Of a DNA stretch of 64,000 nt, positions 42,887 through 51,405 are shown piece by piece (position 1 is the first letter of the stretch; each line of letters begins with the position of its first letter). The DNA is taken from positions 1-64,000 of the forward strand of contig DATDGX010000019.1 of the NCBI GenBank assembly GCA_036521875.1, given 5' to 3'. The stretch is from DATDGX01 sp036521875. GTDB lineage: Bacteria > Desulfobacterota > Binatia > Binatales > Binataceae. Below the pieces are notes generated by a model. It had not been told where the DNA came from and searched no databases. It was given only the letters and a program-made list of their open reading frames with translations. The translations under genes were made by a program, and so were the position numbers.

Positions 42887-44863
42887 TTACTTGCCTGATT
42901 TGGGATCGCCGACAGTGCGGTTGCCCGCGGCGGTGTCTACCGCGTCGTCGCCAGTGACGACAGGCGCGGGATTGGGCGGCGGTTTCACTTCGACCAGGCG
43001 CGCTTCGAAGGTGTCGAAGATTCGGCGCATCGCGGGATCAGTATAAATCGCCTGGCGCGCATCCGCGGGCGCGATGCGCCGCGCAGACACCGACTCCGCC
43101 GCCGGTTGCGCAACCATGGCTGCGGTCATGCTTCCATTGGACGGCTCCGGCTCGGTGGCAGGCGGCTCCGCTTCCGTGGCCGCTGGTGCGGGCCGCGCAT
43201 TCTCGGCGGATGCATTCTCGGTCGATGCGTTCTCAGTCGATGATGTTCCGCCGAGACCAATACTGGCGCGGCCGACGGCCTGTCGCGCGGGATCCACACC
43301 CGCCGTCGCCGGCCGGGCGCCGCCTACCGACGACATCTCGACGCGAATCGGACGCCCGAAAAACTCGACCGCCAGCTCCGCGATCGCGCCGCGATTGTCG
43401 CCGAGATAGCGGATGTAGATGTCGTTGCGCGCGGTGACGACCAGCACGTCGCCGTCGAGATGAAGTCCCGCGCCCTGTTCCATGAATCCCGCCAGCGCGG
43501 CGCGGCGATTGCGGATATGGTCGCGTAGCTCCGGCATATCGCGCATCGGCTCGGGCTCCGGCGCGCGCGGCGGCGCGGCGGCCTTGACCTCGCCTTCGAC
43601 CGGGAGCCTTCGTGCGCGTGCGCCGGCGGGCGCTTCACTCGGTGCGGATTGCGCGGCCGCGCGAGTTGCGCCGCCGCCGCCGGATGGCGGACTCGAGCTC
43701 GAGGGCGCGGGCGCTCGGCCGATCGCGCGCAGCAATTCGTCGGCATCGACCACCGCCGCTAGCGAAGCCATCCTGACCACTGCCATCTCGAGCAGCAGGT
43801 CCGGATACGGCGAGCGGATTACCTGCTCCTGCGCATCGGCCATCAAATGGAACAGCCGCATCAGGTCGCGCGCCGAGGCACGCTCGGCAAGGCGCTTCAC
43901 TTCGGCGGCCTCGTGGTCTGGAATGTCGCCAAGCGGACTCGTCGCATCGGTGGCTGGAAGCTTGGCGATCGCGAGGTTGCGGATGGTCTCGAGGAGATCG
44001 CGTCCCAGCGATTCGAGATTTGCGCCGCGCACCGCAAGCTCGCGCACCGACTTGAGCGCCGCGGCTCCGTTCTTGGCGAGAATCGCGTCCATGATCGCGA
44101 ACACCGTGGCGCGGCTCGCGACTCCGAGCGACGCTGCCACCTCGGCCTCGCCCACCTTGCCATCGACCGAAGCGATCGCGGTCTCGAGCATCCGCTCCGC
44201 ATCGCGCATGCTGCCGCCCGCCTCGCGCGCGAGAATCCTGAGCGCCGCCTCCTCGGCGTCGATTCCCTCGCGCGTGGCGAGATCGGTAAGCCGCGCTAAA
44301 ATCGTTGCGTACGCGATGCGACGGAAATCGTAGCGCTGGAGCCGCGAGAGAATCGTCTCGGGCATCTTTTGCGGCTCGGTGGTCGCCAGGATGAACTTGA
44401 CGTGCGGCGGCGGCTCCTCGAGCGTCTTCAGCAGCGCGTTGAAGGCCTGATCGGTGAGCTGATGGGCCTCGTCGATGATGTAAATTTTGAAGCGGTCGCG
44501 CGCCGGGCGGTAAGACAAATTTTCGATTATCGCGCGCGCGTCGTCGATCTTGCGGTAGGTCGCGCCGTCGATCTCGCTCACGTCGAGCGCGTTGCCGGCG
44601 CGAATCTCGACGCAGGCCGCGCATTCGCCGCACGGCTCCGCGGTCGGACCGCGCTCGCAGTTGAGACATCGCGCAAGGATGCGCGCCGCGGTGGTTTTGC
44701 CGACGCCGCGGATACCGGTGAACAAAAATGCATGCGCGATGCGACCGCGCTTGAGCGCTTCGCTGAGCGTGCGGGTGACGTGCTCCTGGCCGACCAGTTC
44801 CGCGAAGCGCTGCGGGCGCCATTTTCGCGCGAGTACCAGATGGGGCGGAGGAGATGCGGCCAT
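42887..44863 (-). CDS. dnaX: DNA polymerase III gamma/tau subunit DnaX
   Basis: 658 residues. The AAA+ module shows Walker A GIRGVGKTTAARIL, the zinc-binding CLNCERGPTAEPCGECAAC, Walker B IYIIDEAHQL and sensor LEEPPPHVKFILATTEPQK. Domain III continues to about residue 370. The remaining C-terminal part is Ala/Pro/Glu-rich and variable, as in tau-type tails. It loads the sliding clamp and coordinates the replisome. No obvious slippery A-run was noticed that would signal a separate gamma form. The SRP RNA gene lies directly upstream on the same strand. Confidence 0.96.
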   Translation of the reverse strand: MAASPPPHLVLARKWRPQRFAELVGQEHVTRTLSEALKRGRIAHAFLFTGIRGVGKTTAARILARCLNCERGPTAEPCGECAACVEIRAGNALDVSEIDGATYRKIDDARAIIENLSYRPARDRFKIYIIDEAHQLTDQAFNALLKTLEEPPPHVKFILATTEPQKMPETILSRLQRYDFRRIAYATILARLTDLATREGIDAEEAALRILAREAGGSMRDAERMLETAIASVDGKVGEAEVAASLGVASRATVFAIMDAILAKNGAAALKSVRELAVRGANLESLGRDLLETIRNLAIAKLPATDATSPLGDIPDHEAAEVKRLAERASARDLMRLFHLMADAQEQVIRSPYPDLLLEMAVVRMASLAAVVDADELLRAIGRAPAPSSSSPPSGGGGATRAAAQSAPSEAPAGARARRLPVEGEVKAAAPPRAPEPEPMRDMPELRDHIRNRRAALAGFMEQGAGLHLDGDVLVVTARNDIYIRYLGDNRGAIAELAVEFFGRPIRVEMSSVGGARPATAGVDPARQAVGRASIGLGGTSSTENASTENASAENARPAPAATEAEPPATEPEPSNGSMTAAMVAQPAAESVSARRIAPADARQAIYTDPAMRRIFDTFEARLVEVKPPPNPAPVVTGDDAVDTAAGNRTVGDPKSGK

Positions 44864-44900
44864 CGAGAAATCTTCTACCCGGCACAGCCCGTCGAATGAT

Positions 44901-44997
44901 AGCCAGGCACCCCTGCGGCACAGGGTGGCGGCCGGTACCGTTGCTTCCTTCCGGACCTGGCGGGGTTCGCGGCCTTCCCTTGCGCAGGACCCGGCTA
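44901..44997 (-). ncRNA. ffs: Signal recognition particle RNA (bacterial small SRP RNA)
   Basis: The minus strand carries the invariant bacterial SRP core AGGTCCGGAAGGAAGCA with flanking complementary arms: AGCCGGGTCCTGCGC near 44983-44997 and the GTGCCTGGCT end near 44901-44910, so the RNA folds into one hairpin of about 97 nt. The SRP RNA binds Ffh in membrane targeting. It lies 38 bp upstream of dnaX on the same strand, an arrangement known from many bacteria. Exact ends are estimated. Confidence 0.92.
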
Positions 44998-45060
44998 TCA
45001 GCGGCGGGCAGTGCCGATTGCGGATTTAGTCGGCGCTTTTCAAATGCGCCGGCTTATTAG

Positions 45061-45204
45061 ATTACCACAGGCGCGCGCATGCAAACGATCGATATGATCT
45101 TGCTACGATTCTGATCGCGAATCTTCGCCAGCGGCGGTGAAAAATCGTGCGGCATCGGCGCGCGCGGTGGCGCGGCGCGGGCGCGGCTGTTATCAAGATG
45201 TGAG
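45061..45204. other. Gap between the SRP RNA and aguB
   Basis: About 140 bp with no recognisable gene. It is the upstream side of both divergent transcription units (SRP RNA/dnaX minus, aguBA plus), so promoters may lie here, but none was convincing. Confidence 0.35.
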
Positions 45205-46080
45205 ATGGCGGATGCGGCGGACAAAGTTGCGGTCGGGCTGGTGCAGATGAGCTGCGCTGCGGAGCCGCGCCTCAATCTCGACAAGGCAATCGATCGGATC
45301 GAAGAAGCGGGCAAGCGCGGCGCAAACGTGGTCTGCCTGCAGGAGCTGTTCAGCTCGCCCTACCCCTGCCAATCCGAAGACACGCGATTTTTCGATCTCG
45401 CCGAGCCGGTTCCCGGGCCCACCACCGTCGCGCTGGGCAAAGTCGCGGCGGCGCGCAACCTGGTCGTGATCGCGTCGATCTTCGAGCGACGCGCGGCCGG
45501 CGTTTATCACAACACCGCCGCGGTAATCGACGCGAACGGAGAAGTCGTCGGGCGCTACCGCAAGATGCATATCCCCGACGACCCCCGCTACTACGAGAAA
45601 TTCTATTTCACGCCCGGCGACCTCGACTTCACGGCGCATCGCACCGCCCATGGCACCCTCGGCGTGTTGGTGTGCTGGGATCAATGGTTCCCCGAAGCGG
45701 CGCGGCTCACTTCGATGGCGGGTGCGCAGATCGTGTTCTACCCGACCGCAATCGGATGGCATCTCGCCGAGGTCCCCGAGGTTCGCGAGCAACAGCGATC
45801 GGCATGGGAAACCATTCAGCGCAGCCACGCGATCGCCAACGGCATCTTCGTCGCGGTAGTGAACCGCGTCGGGGTCGAGGACGGACTCGAGTTCTGGGGC
45901 GGCTCGTTCGTCGCGGACCCGTCGGGTGAGGTGATGGTGCGCGCGGGCGCGAAGGACGAAGAGACGATCGTCGCCGAGTGCGACTTGCGCAAGATCGAAG
46001 AGGCGCGGCGCAACTGGCCGTTCCTGCGCGACCGGCGAATCGACGCGTACGGCGACCTGCTGCGCCGGTTTCGATCATAG
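45205..46080 (+). CDS. aguB: N-carbamoylputrescine amidase
   Basis: 291 residues of the carbon-nitrogen hydrolase superfamily. It hydrolyses N-carbamoylputrescine to putrescine, CO2 and ammonia. The catalytic triad is visible: a glutamate in LQELFSSPYPCQ, a lysine in GRYRKMHIPDD and Cys157 in GVLVCWDQWFPE. The YYEKFYFTPGD and AWETIQRSHAIANG segments match AguB enzymes in particular. Agmatine deiminase follows two bases downstream, so the pair forms the second and third steps of agmatine to putrescine conversion. Confidence 0.93.
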   Translation: MADAADKVAVGLVQMSCAAEPRLNLDKAIDRIEEAGKRGANVVCLQELFSSPYPCQSEDTRFFDLAEPVPGPTTVALGKVAAARNLVVIASIFERRAAGVYHNTAAVIDANGEVVGRYRKMHIPDDPRYYEKFYFTPGDLDFTAHRTAHGTLGVLVCWDQWFPEAARLTSMAGAQIVFYPTAIGWHLAEVPEVREQQRSAWETIQRSHAIANGIFVAVVNRVGVEDGLEFWGGSFVADPSGEVMVRAGAKDEETIVAECDLRKIEEARRNWPFLRDRRIDAYGDLLRRFRS

Positions 46081-46082
46081 AC

Positions 46083-47189
46083 GTGGCTCCCATCCCGCGC
46101 GAACATCGCCGGCTCCTCGCGTCCTACCGGATGCCCGCGGAATGGGAGCCGCATCTCGCGACCTACCTGGGGTGGCCGCACAATCTCGAGACGTGGCCGG
46201 GCAAGTTCGAAGTCATCCCGCCGGTGTTCGCGCAGATGGCGGCGGCGATCGCGGCGTTCGAGCCGGTGCGGATCCTGGTCAACGACGCGGCGCAGCTAGC
46301 GAGCGTCCGCGCGATGATTCGCGCCGCAGCCGGCGGCGACGGCATCATCGCTCGGCGCGTCGACGTGTTTCATGTGCCGACCAACGATTCGTGGATTCGC
46401 GACTACGGACCCATCTTCGTAAATCGCGTGGGGACGCGCGGCGGCGGCGGTGCGAAACAAATCGCGCTCGACTTCATCTTCAATTCGTGGGGCGGGAAGT
46501 ACGCGGGCGGAACGTATGGCAGCCCCGAGCTCGACGATGTGGTGCCGCAGCGGCTCGGCGAGCGTTACGGCTTCGAAGTCGTCGCGCCGGGAATCGTGCT
46601 CGAAGGCGGATCGATCGATGTGAACGGGACCGGCACGGTGCTGACCACCGAATCGTGCCTGCTCAATCGCAATCGCAATCCGAAACTGAGCCGCGCCGAG
46701 ATCGAGGACTACCTGCGCGCGTATCTCGGCGTCAGCACCGTGCTGTGGCTCGGCGACGGAATCGCGGGCGACGATACCGACGGCCATATCGACGACCTCG
46801 CGCGCTTCGTCGCGCCCGACACGATCGTCACGATGGTCGAGAACGATCGCACCGACGTGAACTACGCGCCGCTGGCCGACAATCTCAAGCGGCTGCGTGC
46901 GATGCGCGACGCGGCGGGCAAGCCATTTCGCATCGAGACGCTCCCGATGCCGCCGGCGCTGGTGCACGACGGCACACGGCTGCCCGCGTCGTACGCGAAC
47001 TTCTATCTCGCCAACGGCGGCGTGGTGATGCCGAGCTTCGGATGCGCCGCCGACAAGGCCGCGGCGGCGACGCTCGCGCGCTTGTTCCCGGGCCGTCGCG
47101 TCGTAGCGATACCGTCGTCGGACCTGGTCTGGGGTCTCGGCGCGATTCACTGCCTGACCCAGCAGCATCCGATGCCGCCGGGCCGCTAG
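46083..47189 (+). CDS. aguA: Agmatine deiminase
   Basis: 368 residues from GTG 46083 (VAPIPREHRRLLASYRMPAEWEPH); the alternative ATG at 46131 starts at the conserved MPAEWEPH core. Converts agmatine to N-carbamoylputrescine and ammonia. Motifs are typical of the peptidylarginine-deiminase superfamily enzyme: PTNDSWIRDYGPIF, EGGSIDVNG, DGIAGDDTDGHIDDLARF and the catalytic cysteine GLGAIHCLTQQ near the C-terminus. Length matches AguA. Begins two bases after aguB, hence the same operon. No arginine decarboxylase gene was seen in the window. Confidence 0.94.
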   Translation: MAPIPREHRRLLASYRMPAEWEPHLATYLGWPHNLETWPGKFEVIPPVFAQMAAAIAAFEPVRILVNDAAQLASVRAMIRAAAGGDGIIARRVDVFHVPTNDSWIRDYGPIFVNRVGTRGGGGAKQIALDFIFNSWGGKYAGGTYGSPELDDVVPQRLGERYGFEVVAPGIVLEGGSIDVNGTGTVLTTESCLLNRNRNPKLSRAEIEDYLRAYLGVSTVLWLGDGIAGDDTDGHIDDLARFVAPDTIVTMVENDRTDVNYAPLADNLKRLRAMRDAAGKPFRIETLPMPPALVHDGTRLPASYANFYLANGGVVMPSFGCAADKAAAATLARLFPGRRVVAIPSSDLVWGLGAIHCLTQQHPMPPGR

Positions 47190-47200
47190 TCCGACAATCC

Positions 47201-47219
47201 GAGGGCGACCAGGTTGACA
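47201..47219 (+). repeat. 19-bp 3'-end motif, copy 3
   Basis: GAGGGCGACCAGGTTGACA starts 11 nt after the aguA stop, in the sense orientation. It is identical to 5454-5472 (reverse strand) and one base from 24559-24577. Confidence 0.6.
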
Positions 47220-47290
47220 ACATGTAGTTGATGGCGCCGACGTTGTTCCCGCATTGATGTCGACTATGCCTAATTATATTAATTTTATAC

Positions 47291-47318
47291 TTGACAATCT
47301 TAATATTTTGACTAGAAT
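47291..47318 (+). promoter_or_regulatory. Promoter of the DUF2089 gene; leaderless mRNA expected
   Basis: TTGACA (47291-47296) and TAGAAT (47313-47318) are separated by 16 bp, an excellent sigma-70-type match in an AT-rich pocket (47262-47320). Initiation about 7 nt after the -10 box would fall at or next to the ATG at 47327, leaving no room for a ribosome-binding site. The transcript is thus predicted to be leaderless. Confidence 0.7.
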
Positions 47319-47326
47319 CCCTTCAT

Positions 47327-47749
47327 ATGCGGCCGGTTATCCTCAAGTGCCCCTCCTGCCAAGGCAACCTGACGGTCTCGCAGCTCCGATGCCCCAATTG
47401 CGAGATCAATATAGATGGCGAGTTCACCCTGCCCGCCTTGCTCCGCCTCAGCCCCGCGCAGATGGACTTCGTCGAGGTCTTCATCAAGAACCGCGGCATC
47501 ATCCGCGAGGTCGAGCGCGAGCTCGGCGTCTCCTACCCCACCGTCCGCGCCCGGCTTGACGAGGTCGTAGGCGCGCTCGGCTTCCAGGTCCGGGGCGATG
47601 TCCGCGGCGACGTCCGCAATGACGCCGAGGCTGAGTCCGCGGCGGCGGCGGGCGCGGCGAATCGGCGCGCGGTGCTCGCCGATCTCAAGGCCGGCAGGCT
47701 CACCCCCGAACAGGCGCTGAACGCGCTCGGCGAAGGCCGCAAGAAGTGA
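47327..47749 (+). CDS. DUF2089 protein, likely DNA-binding regulator
   Basis: 140 residues. An N-terminal zinc ribbon (CPSCQGNLTVSQLRCPNC, four cysteines) is followed by a helical DUF2089 core (FTLPALLRLSPAQMDFVEVFIKNRG) and an HTH-like stretch (IIREVERELGVSYPTVRARLDEV). The C-terminal LTPEQALNALGE motif resembles the SHOCT-like LxPEEA motif of the next gene's tail. Such genes often sit before DUF4097 or adhesin-like genes and may regulate them. Expressed probably from a leaderless transcript, so translation depends on the 5' AUG. Confidence 0.8.
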   Translation: MRPVILKCPSCQGNLTVSQLRCPNCEINIDGEFTLPALLRLSPAQMDFVEVFIKNRGIIREVERELGVSYPTVRARLDEVVGALGFQVRGDVRGDVRNDAEAESAAAAGAANRRAVLADLKAGRLTPEQALNALGEGRKK

Positions 47750-47810
47750 TTCGCCGCGGCAATTCGCATCCGGTGTTTTGCGCTCCGGCTTCTGCAAGGC
47801 GGTCTCTGCG

Positions 47811-47866
47811 AATTAATTTCTGGCAATTAATTTCTGGCGATCAATTTCTGGCAATCAATTTTTGGG
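47811..47866 (+). repeat. 14-bp tandem repeat x4 upstream of the DUF4097-like gene
   Basis: Four units of (A/G)AT(T/C)AATTTCTGGC occupy 47811-47866 with slight variation, ending at the GGGAGG ribosome-binding site. A tiny ATG-CCC-CGA-TGA frame at 47871 overlaps the real start at 47879. The repeats are AT-rich and may alter expression or bind the DUF2089 regulator. Confidence 0.7.
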
Positions 47867-47878
47867 AGGTATGCCCCG

Positions 47879-49480
47879 ATGATCGAAGCGAACCTTGAAG
47901 GCGTGGAGTCGCTGCGCGTGCTGCGCGCGTCCGGGAATCTCAAGCTCAAACGCGCTGACGGAGCGGCGCTGCTGGTCGAGTGCGACGAATCCCCGGAGGT
48001 GCGCCGCAACGCCGGCAAAGCGGAGGTGCAGCTGCGCTCGAACGCCGAACTTCGCATCCCCGCGGGGGTCGCCGTCGAGATTGTGGATTGCGCCGGCAAC
48101 CTCGACGCTGAGGATATTTCCGCGCCGCTCCTGATCGGCCGCGTGCGCGGCAACTTCCGCTCGCGCAGAATCGGACCGCTCAAGGTTGTATCGGTGGTGG
48201 CCGGCAACTTCGAGGCTGAGGGCGCGCATGCGATCGAACTCGCCAAGGTCGCCGGGAATGCGCGGATTAGCGACGTCGAGAAGACCGTTCGTATCGAGGC
48301 TGCCGGCGGCAATCTCGAAGCGCGCAACGTCGGCGCGGTCGAGGCCGGGACCGTCGGCGGCAGGGCGCGGATGTCCGACGTCGGCGGCGCAATCAAAATC
48401 GACACGGTCGGCGGCCGCTTCAAGGCTGACGGCGTCGGCGGCGACATCGCGGTCGAAACCGTGGGCGGTCATGCCAGCGTGGTGAACGCGCGGGGCGCGC
48501 TCCTGCTGCCACGCGTCGGTGGTGCGATCGATCTCAGCGGTCCCTTCCCGCCCGCGCAGCGCTGGAGCGTCAAGTGCCGCGGCCGCGCAAGCGTCCAGCT
48601 CGACGAGAACGCGTCGATCGATCTCGCGGCGTCCGCCGGATGGGGCCGGGTGCGGCTCTACGGCGCCGACGCGAGCAGCCTCAAGTGGGTCGATCGCAAC
48701 CGCGCCGAGGGTAAAATCGGCGTCGAGCGTCCCGACGCGGAGCGCTTGCGGCTTTCGATCGAGACCAGCGGCGCCGACGTGATCATCAGCGGCCCCGACG
48801 CGGCTCCGCACGATTTTTTCTTCCGCGTGAACAAGGCGCGCTTCGGCCGGAGCTTTGCGGCGCCGTTTGAAATGTTCGCGGAGGAAATCGGCGAGGAGAT
48901 TCCCGGTTTCGTCAACGCGGTGATGGGCGCGGTCGGCAGGTTCGCTTCCGACGCGGGCGCCTTCTCGGGAAAAATCGCCGCGGACGTGACGCGTGAGCTG
49001 AATTCCGCCCTCAATGAAATCGAGCGCGCGCTGGACGAGGTCGGCGAGCGCATCCCGGGCGACGTCTCCGAGAAAGTCGCAAAGCTCGGGCGCGAAATCG
49101 CCGAGATGGTCGCCAAGGCGATCAAAGAGGGACGCTGCCGCACGCGCGATGAAGGCCGCGAGATGCGCGAGCGGGTTCGCGAGGCGGCGCGCGAGATGCG
49201 CGACACGATCCGGCAGGCCGCTCGTGACCTCCGGACCGGATCAGACGCGTCCGAGCGCTCCGCGCAAGAACCTCGCGCCCAGGAACATCAGGAAGGAGCG
49301 CGCGCGCGTCGCACGCCGGGAGCAACCGTGCCGCTCGACGCCGCCGCGCGGCAGAGCGAGATTCTCGAGATCCTGAAAAAGGTCAAAGAGGGCAAGCTGC
49401 AGCCCGAAGAGGCCGACGACCTGATCAGTGCCTGGATGGAGGTCGATCCGGAATCCAGCGCAGAAAAACGCAGCTCCTGA
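47879..49480 (+). CDS. DUF4097-like adhesin-type protein with SHOCT-like tail
   Basis: 533 residues. Residues 1-310 form a repetitive glycine- and valine-rich region with segments such as VVAGNFEAEGA, AAGGNLEARNV, TVGGRARMSDV, TVGGRFKADGV and TVGGHASVVNA, a right-handed beta-helix-like pattern as in DUF4097 proteins. Residues about 340-450 are charged and helical (EVGERIPGDVSEKVAKLG, EMRERVREAAREMRDTIRQ), predicted coiled coil. The final 40 residues (ILEILKKVKEGKLQPEEADDLISAW) look like the SHOCT or YvlB-type domain. Possibly senses membrane or oligomerises. No signal peptide is seen, so it is probably cytoplasmic. GGGAGG lies 9 nt upstream of the ATG at 47879. Cotranscription with DUF2089 is plausible. 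Confidence 0.7.
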   Translation: MIEANLEGVESLRVLRASGNLKLKRADGAALLVECDESPEVRRNAGKAEVQLRSNAELRIPAGVAVEIVDCAGNLDAEDISAPLLIGRVRGNFRSRRIGPLKVVSVVAGNFEAEGAHAIELAKVAGNARISDVEKTVRIEAAGGNLEARNVGAVEAGTVGGRARMSDVGGAIKIDTVGGRFKADGVGGDIAVETVGGHASVVNARGALLLPRVGGAIDLSGPFPPAQRWSVKCRGRASVQLDENASIDLAASAGWGRVRLYGADASSLKWVDRNRAEGKIGVERPDAERLRLSIETSGADVIISGPDAAPHDFFFRVNKARFGRSFAAPFEMFAEEIGEEIPGFVNAVMGAVGRFASDAGAFSGKIAADVTRELNSALNEIERALDEVGERIPGDVSEKVAKLGREIAEMVAKAIKEGRCRTRDEGREMRERVREAAREMRDTIRQAARDLRTGSDASERSAQEPRAQEHQEGARARRTPGATVPLDAAARQSEILEILKKVKEGKLQPEEADDLISAWMEVDPESSAEKRSS

Positions 49481-49506
49481 CCTCGCGCCTGCACGCGCGC
49501 AGAGCG

Positions 49507-49572
49507 AACTTGTGAAACCCCTCACGGGTTTCACGCTTCCCGGTCAAGAGGCGCGCTACGCGCTGCGAGAAC
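49507..49572 (-). repeat. REP-like element, copy B (inverted)
   Basis: Reverse complement of the 2490-2552 element: the minus-strand order is GGTTCT, then the AGCGCGTAGCGCGC palindrome, then GAAACCCGTGAGGGGTTTC. Located 27 bp after the DUF4097-like gene stop. Confidence 0.65.
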
Positions 49573-49600
49573 CAGCGCACGGACGGCAAGCACTTGGACG

Positions 49601-49936
49601 TTGATACCTCATCGAGGCAAGACTTCCATATGGGTAAATAGGGAAGCGCGAAACCCGGGTGGGTTTCGCATAGTCTGGATCAAATATTTAGCTCGCGATT
49701 CTACTGGACGGATTAAAGGAGCCCTCGACGCCTGCCAACGCTGCTCCATTTATCGTAAGGGTTACGTCAGTTCACGCGGGGAGCTCGTCTGCAGATATTG
49801 CGGCAACCGATACAAGTTGGAAACAATGGAATCGGGGCTCGCTTCGTGCGTCCCCCTCAAACTGCCGTTCCGGATGACTGGGCACATAGTCTGCGTCGAG
49901 CCAGCGGATCTTGAACTCGAGCGAGGGCTGTTTTAG
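49601..49936 (+). pseudogene. DUF2318-like protein fragment
   Basis: The frame from about 49670 to 49936 reads LARDSTGRIKGALDACQRC, RGELVCRYCGNRYKLE and a short tail ending ADLELERGLF. The two CxxC pairs and the 'DACxxC ... CxxCG' spacing resemble the C-terminal half of DUF2318 (membrane iron-reductase-linked proteins), whose N-terminal membrane half is missing. A REP-like copy overlaps its start. It may be a genuine small protein, but truncation is the simpler reading. Confidence 0.5.
49641..49669 (+). repeat. REP-like element, copy C (partial)
   Basis: GGGAAGCGCGAAACCCGGGT and the closing GGGTTTCGC arm correspond to the second palindrome of copies A and B; the first palindrome is absent. 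It lies just ahead of the DUF2318-like frame and overlaps its early codons. Confidence 0.55.
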
Positions 49937-49952
49937 AAGTGGACGCTGCGGT

Positions 49953-50267
49953 ATGAGGTACTGGTTTTCAAAGACTGACTTGCGGGACCTGAGTTTAATC
50001 CTGGCCATCGTCCTGTTGCTGGCCGGCGCTCCCTCGACTGCCGGCTTTGTCGTCGTCTCTGGAACGAGCCGTCCACAACTGACCATCAACCTTTGCCAGC
50101 CGATTCAAATGTTCGACCGCGTGTCGAACACATTGCTTGCACGCCCCGCGGCAGTACTATCCGAGTTCGTTCTCCGCGATTTTGGCGCGAGCGTGGCGAA
50201 GCAGGTGGTGCGATTAATCGAGCTCAAGGTCGCCCCCGACACCCCGCCCCCAAAGCGCCCCGTCTAA
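49953..50267 (+). CDS. Small secreted hypothetical protein
   Basis: 104 residues from ATG 49953 (MRYWFSKTDLRDLSLILAI). A hydrophobic N-terminal segment (LILAIVLLLAGAPSTAG) suggests export. The mature part contains INLCQPIQMFDRVSNTLLARPA and two helices ending in APDTPPPKRPV. It has no recognised domain. It precedes the CACGCG-bearing outer-membrane-like gene and may belong to the redox cluster. Confidence 0.5.
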   Translation: MRYWFSKTDLRDLSLILAIVLLLAGAPSTAGFVVVSGTSRPQLTINLCQPIQMFDRVSNTLLARPAAVLSEFVLRDFGASVAKQVVRLIELKVAPDTPPPKRPV

Positions 50268-50377
50268 GCACCTTCACCGTTCCCTGATTTGGTTTTGCGA
50301 CGCCGCAAATCTTGCGGCATCGGGCTTTTGCTTTCGTACAGGCGGCGCGCCACAAGGCGTCCGCCGGGAGATGTTCT

Positions 50378-51391
50378 ATGCGACGGATCTCTAAGGTTGC
50401 CAATTTGGTTAGAGCGGCCATTTCTCTGCCCGGCCTCGGGAAGACCTGCATACGTCTGTTGGCGGCCGCCATTTTCCTCATCGGTCTAACGCCCAGCCTG
50501 AGCTGGGCTTGCGCCTGTGGATGTGGCGTCTTCGAGGTCGGGACGGCCTCGTTGTTTCCAACCAGCGGAGGCGGAACGGTCTGGTTGGAATATGATTTCC
50601 AGGATCAGTACCTGAATTGGCATGCGACGCAGATCGCAACGGGGGCAAATAACGGCGACAAGGTAATCCGGACGCACTTTCTCACTCTTGGTGGACAGTA
50701 CATGTTCAATCGGCAGTGGGGAGTGATGTTCGAGCTTCCTTACTCATTTCGCTACTTCAAGTCGACCAACGACAGCGGCCAGATTTTCGGGACTAACTTC
50801 AATACAATCGGAGACATTCGTATCTACGGCATGTACACCGGTCTCTCGGAAGACATGTCGACCGGTCTCATCGGCGGCGTGAGAATCCCGAGCGGATGGT
50901 GGACCTATCCGCACGCCGATCGAGACACACAGCTTGGCTCAGGGAGCACTGATCTCCTTCTCGGCGCTTACCATCTTGGGACGTTTCCGTCCCAGTTGGG
51001 AGATTTACCGTTAACCTTTAGGTCCCGTCCCTTCAACTGGTTTGTACAGGCCTACGATGATTTGCCGCTTTTCACGCAAAACCACTACACCCCGGGCAGG
51101 GAATTCGACTCGGCGTTGGGAGCATACTATAACTTCGGCTCGGTTGGCCCTCTCAAAGAACTCGCGCCGATGCTGACCTTCCTTGCCTCCGATCGAGCGC
51201 GCGACCAGGGCGCGGCTGCCAATCATGAGAACAGCGGATACACGCGGTTGCTGGTTGCTCCCGGCGCCGAGATCAAACTCGGAATACTGCGACTATATGG
51301 GGACGTCGAGATCCCGTTTTTCCAGAACTTTATCGGCAATCAAATAACCGCGCCGGTCCTATTCAAAACGATCCTCAGCTACGACTTCTAA
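50378..51391 (+). CDS. CACGCG-motif outer-membrane porin-like protein
   Basis: 337 residues from ATG 50378, supported by CGGGAG upstream. A signal peptide (CIRLLAAAIFLIGLTPSLSWA) is followed directly by CACGCGVFEVGTASLFP, four cysteine-spaced positions at the new N-terminus. The rest is alternating aromatic strands (NRQWGVMFELPYSFRYF, GIRTHF-like repeats, LLLGAYHLGTFPSQ) ending with a terminal F (SYDF), fitting an outer-membrane barrel. I have seen such proteins near metal or redox gene clusters but do not know a proven function. It is 14 bp ahead of a TlpA-like gene. Confidence 0.65.
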   Translation: MRRISKVANLVRAAISLPGLGKTCIRLLAAAIFLIGLTPSLSWACACGCGVFEVGTASLFPTSGGGTVWLEYDFQDQYLNWHATQIATGANNGDKVIRTHFLTLGGQYMFNRQWGVMFELPYSFRYFKSTNDSGQIFGTNFNTIGDIRIYGMYTGLSEDMSTGLIGGVRIPSGWWTYPHADRDTQLGSGSTDLLLGAYHLGTFPSQLGDLPLTFRSRPFNWFVQAYDDLPLFTQNHYTPGREFDSALGAYYNFGSVGPLKELAPMLTFLASDRARDQGAAANHENSGYTRLLVAPGAEIKLGILRLYGDVEIPFFQNFIGNQITAPVLFKTILSYDF

Positions 51392-51405
51392 CCCGGAGCG
51401 ATCCG

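Larger units (their letters stand above)
49481..49952. other. Intergenic stretch with REP-like copies and a DUF2318 remnant
   Basis: This 472-bp gap holds two copies of the REP-like element (49507-49572 and 49641-49669) and a short reading frame ending at 49936 that resembles the C-terminal half of DUF2318. No intact gene was recognised. It marks the switch from the DUF4097 gene to the redox cluster. Confidence 0.6.
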
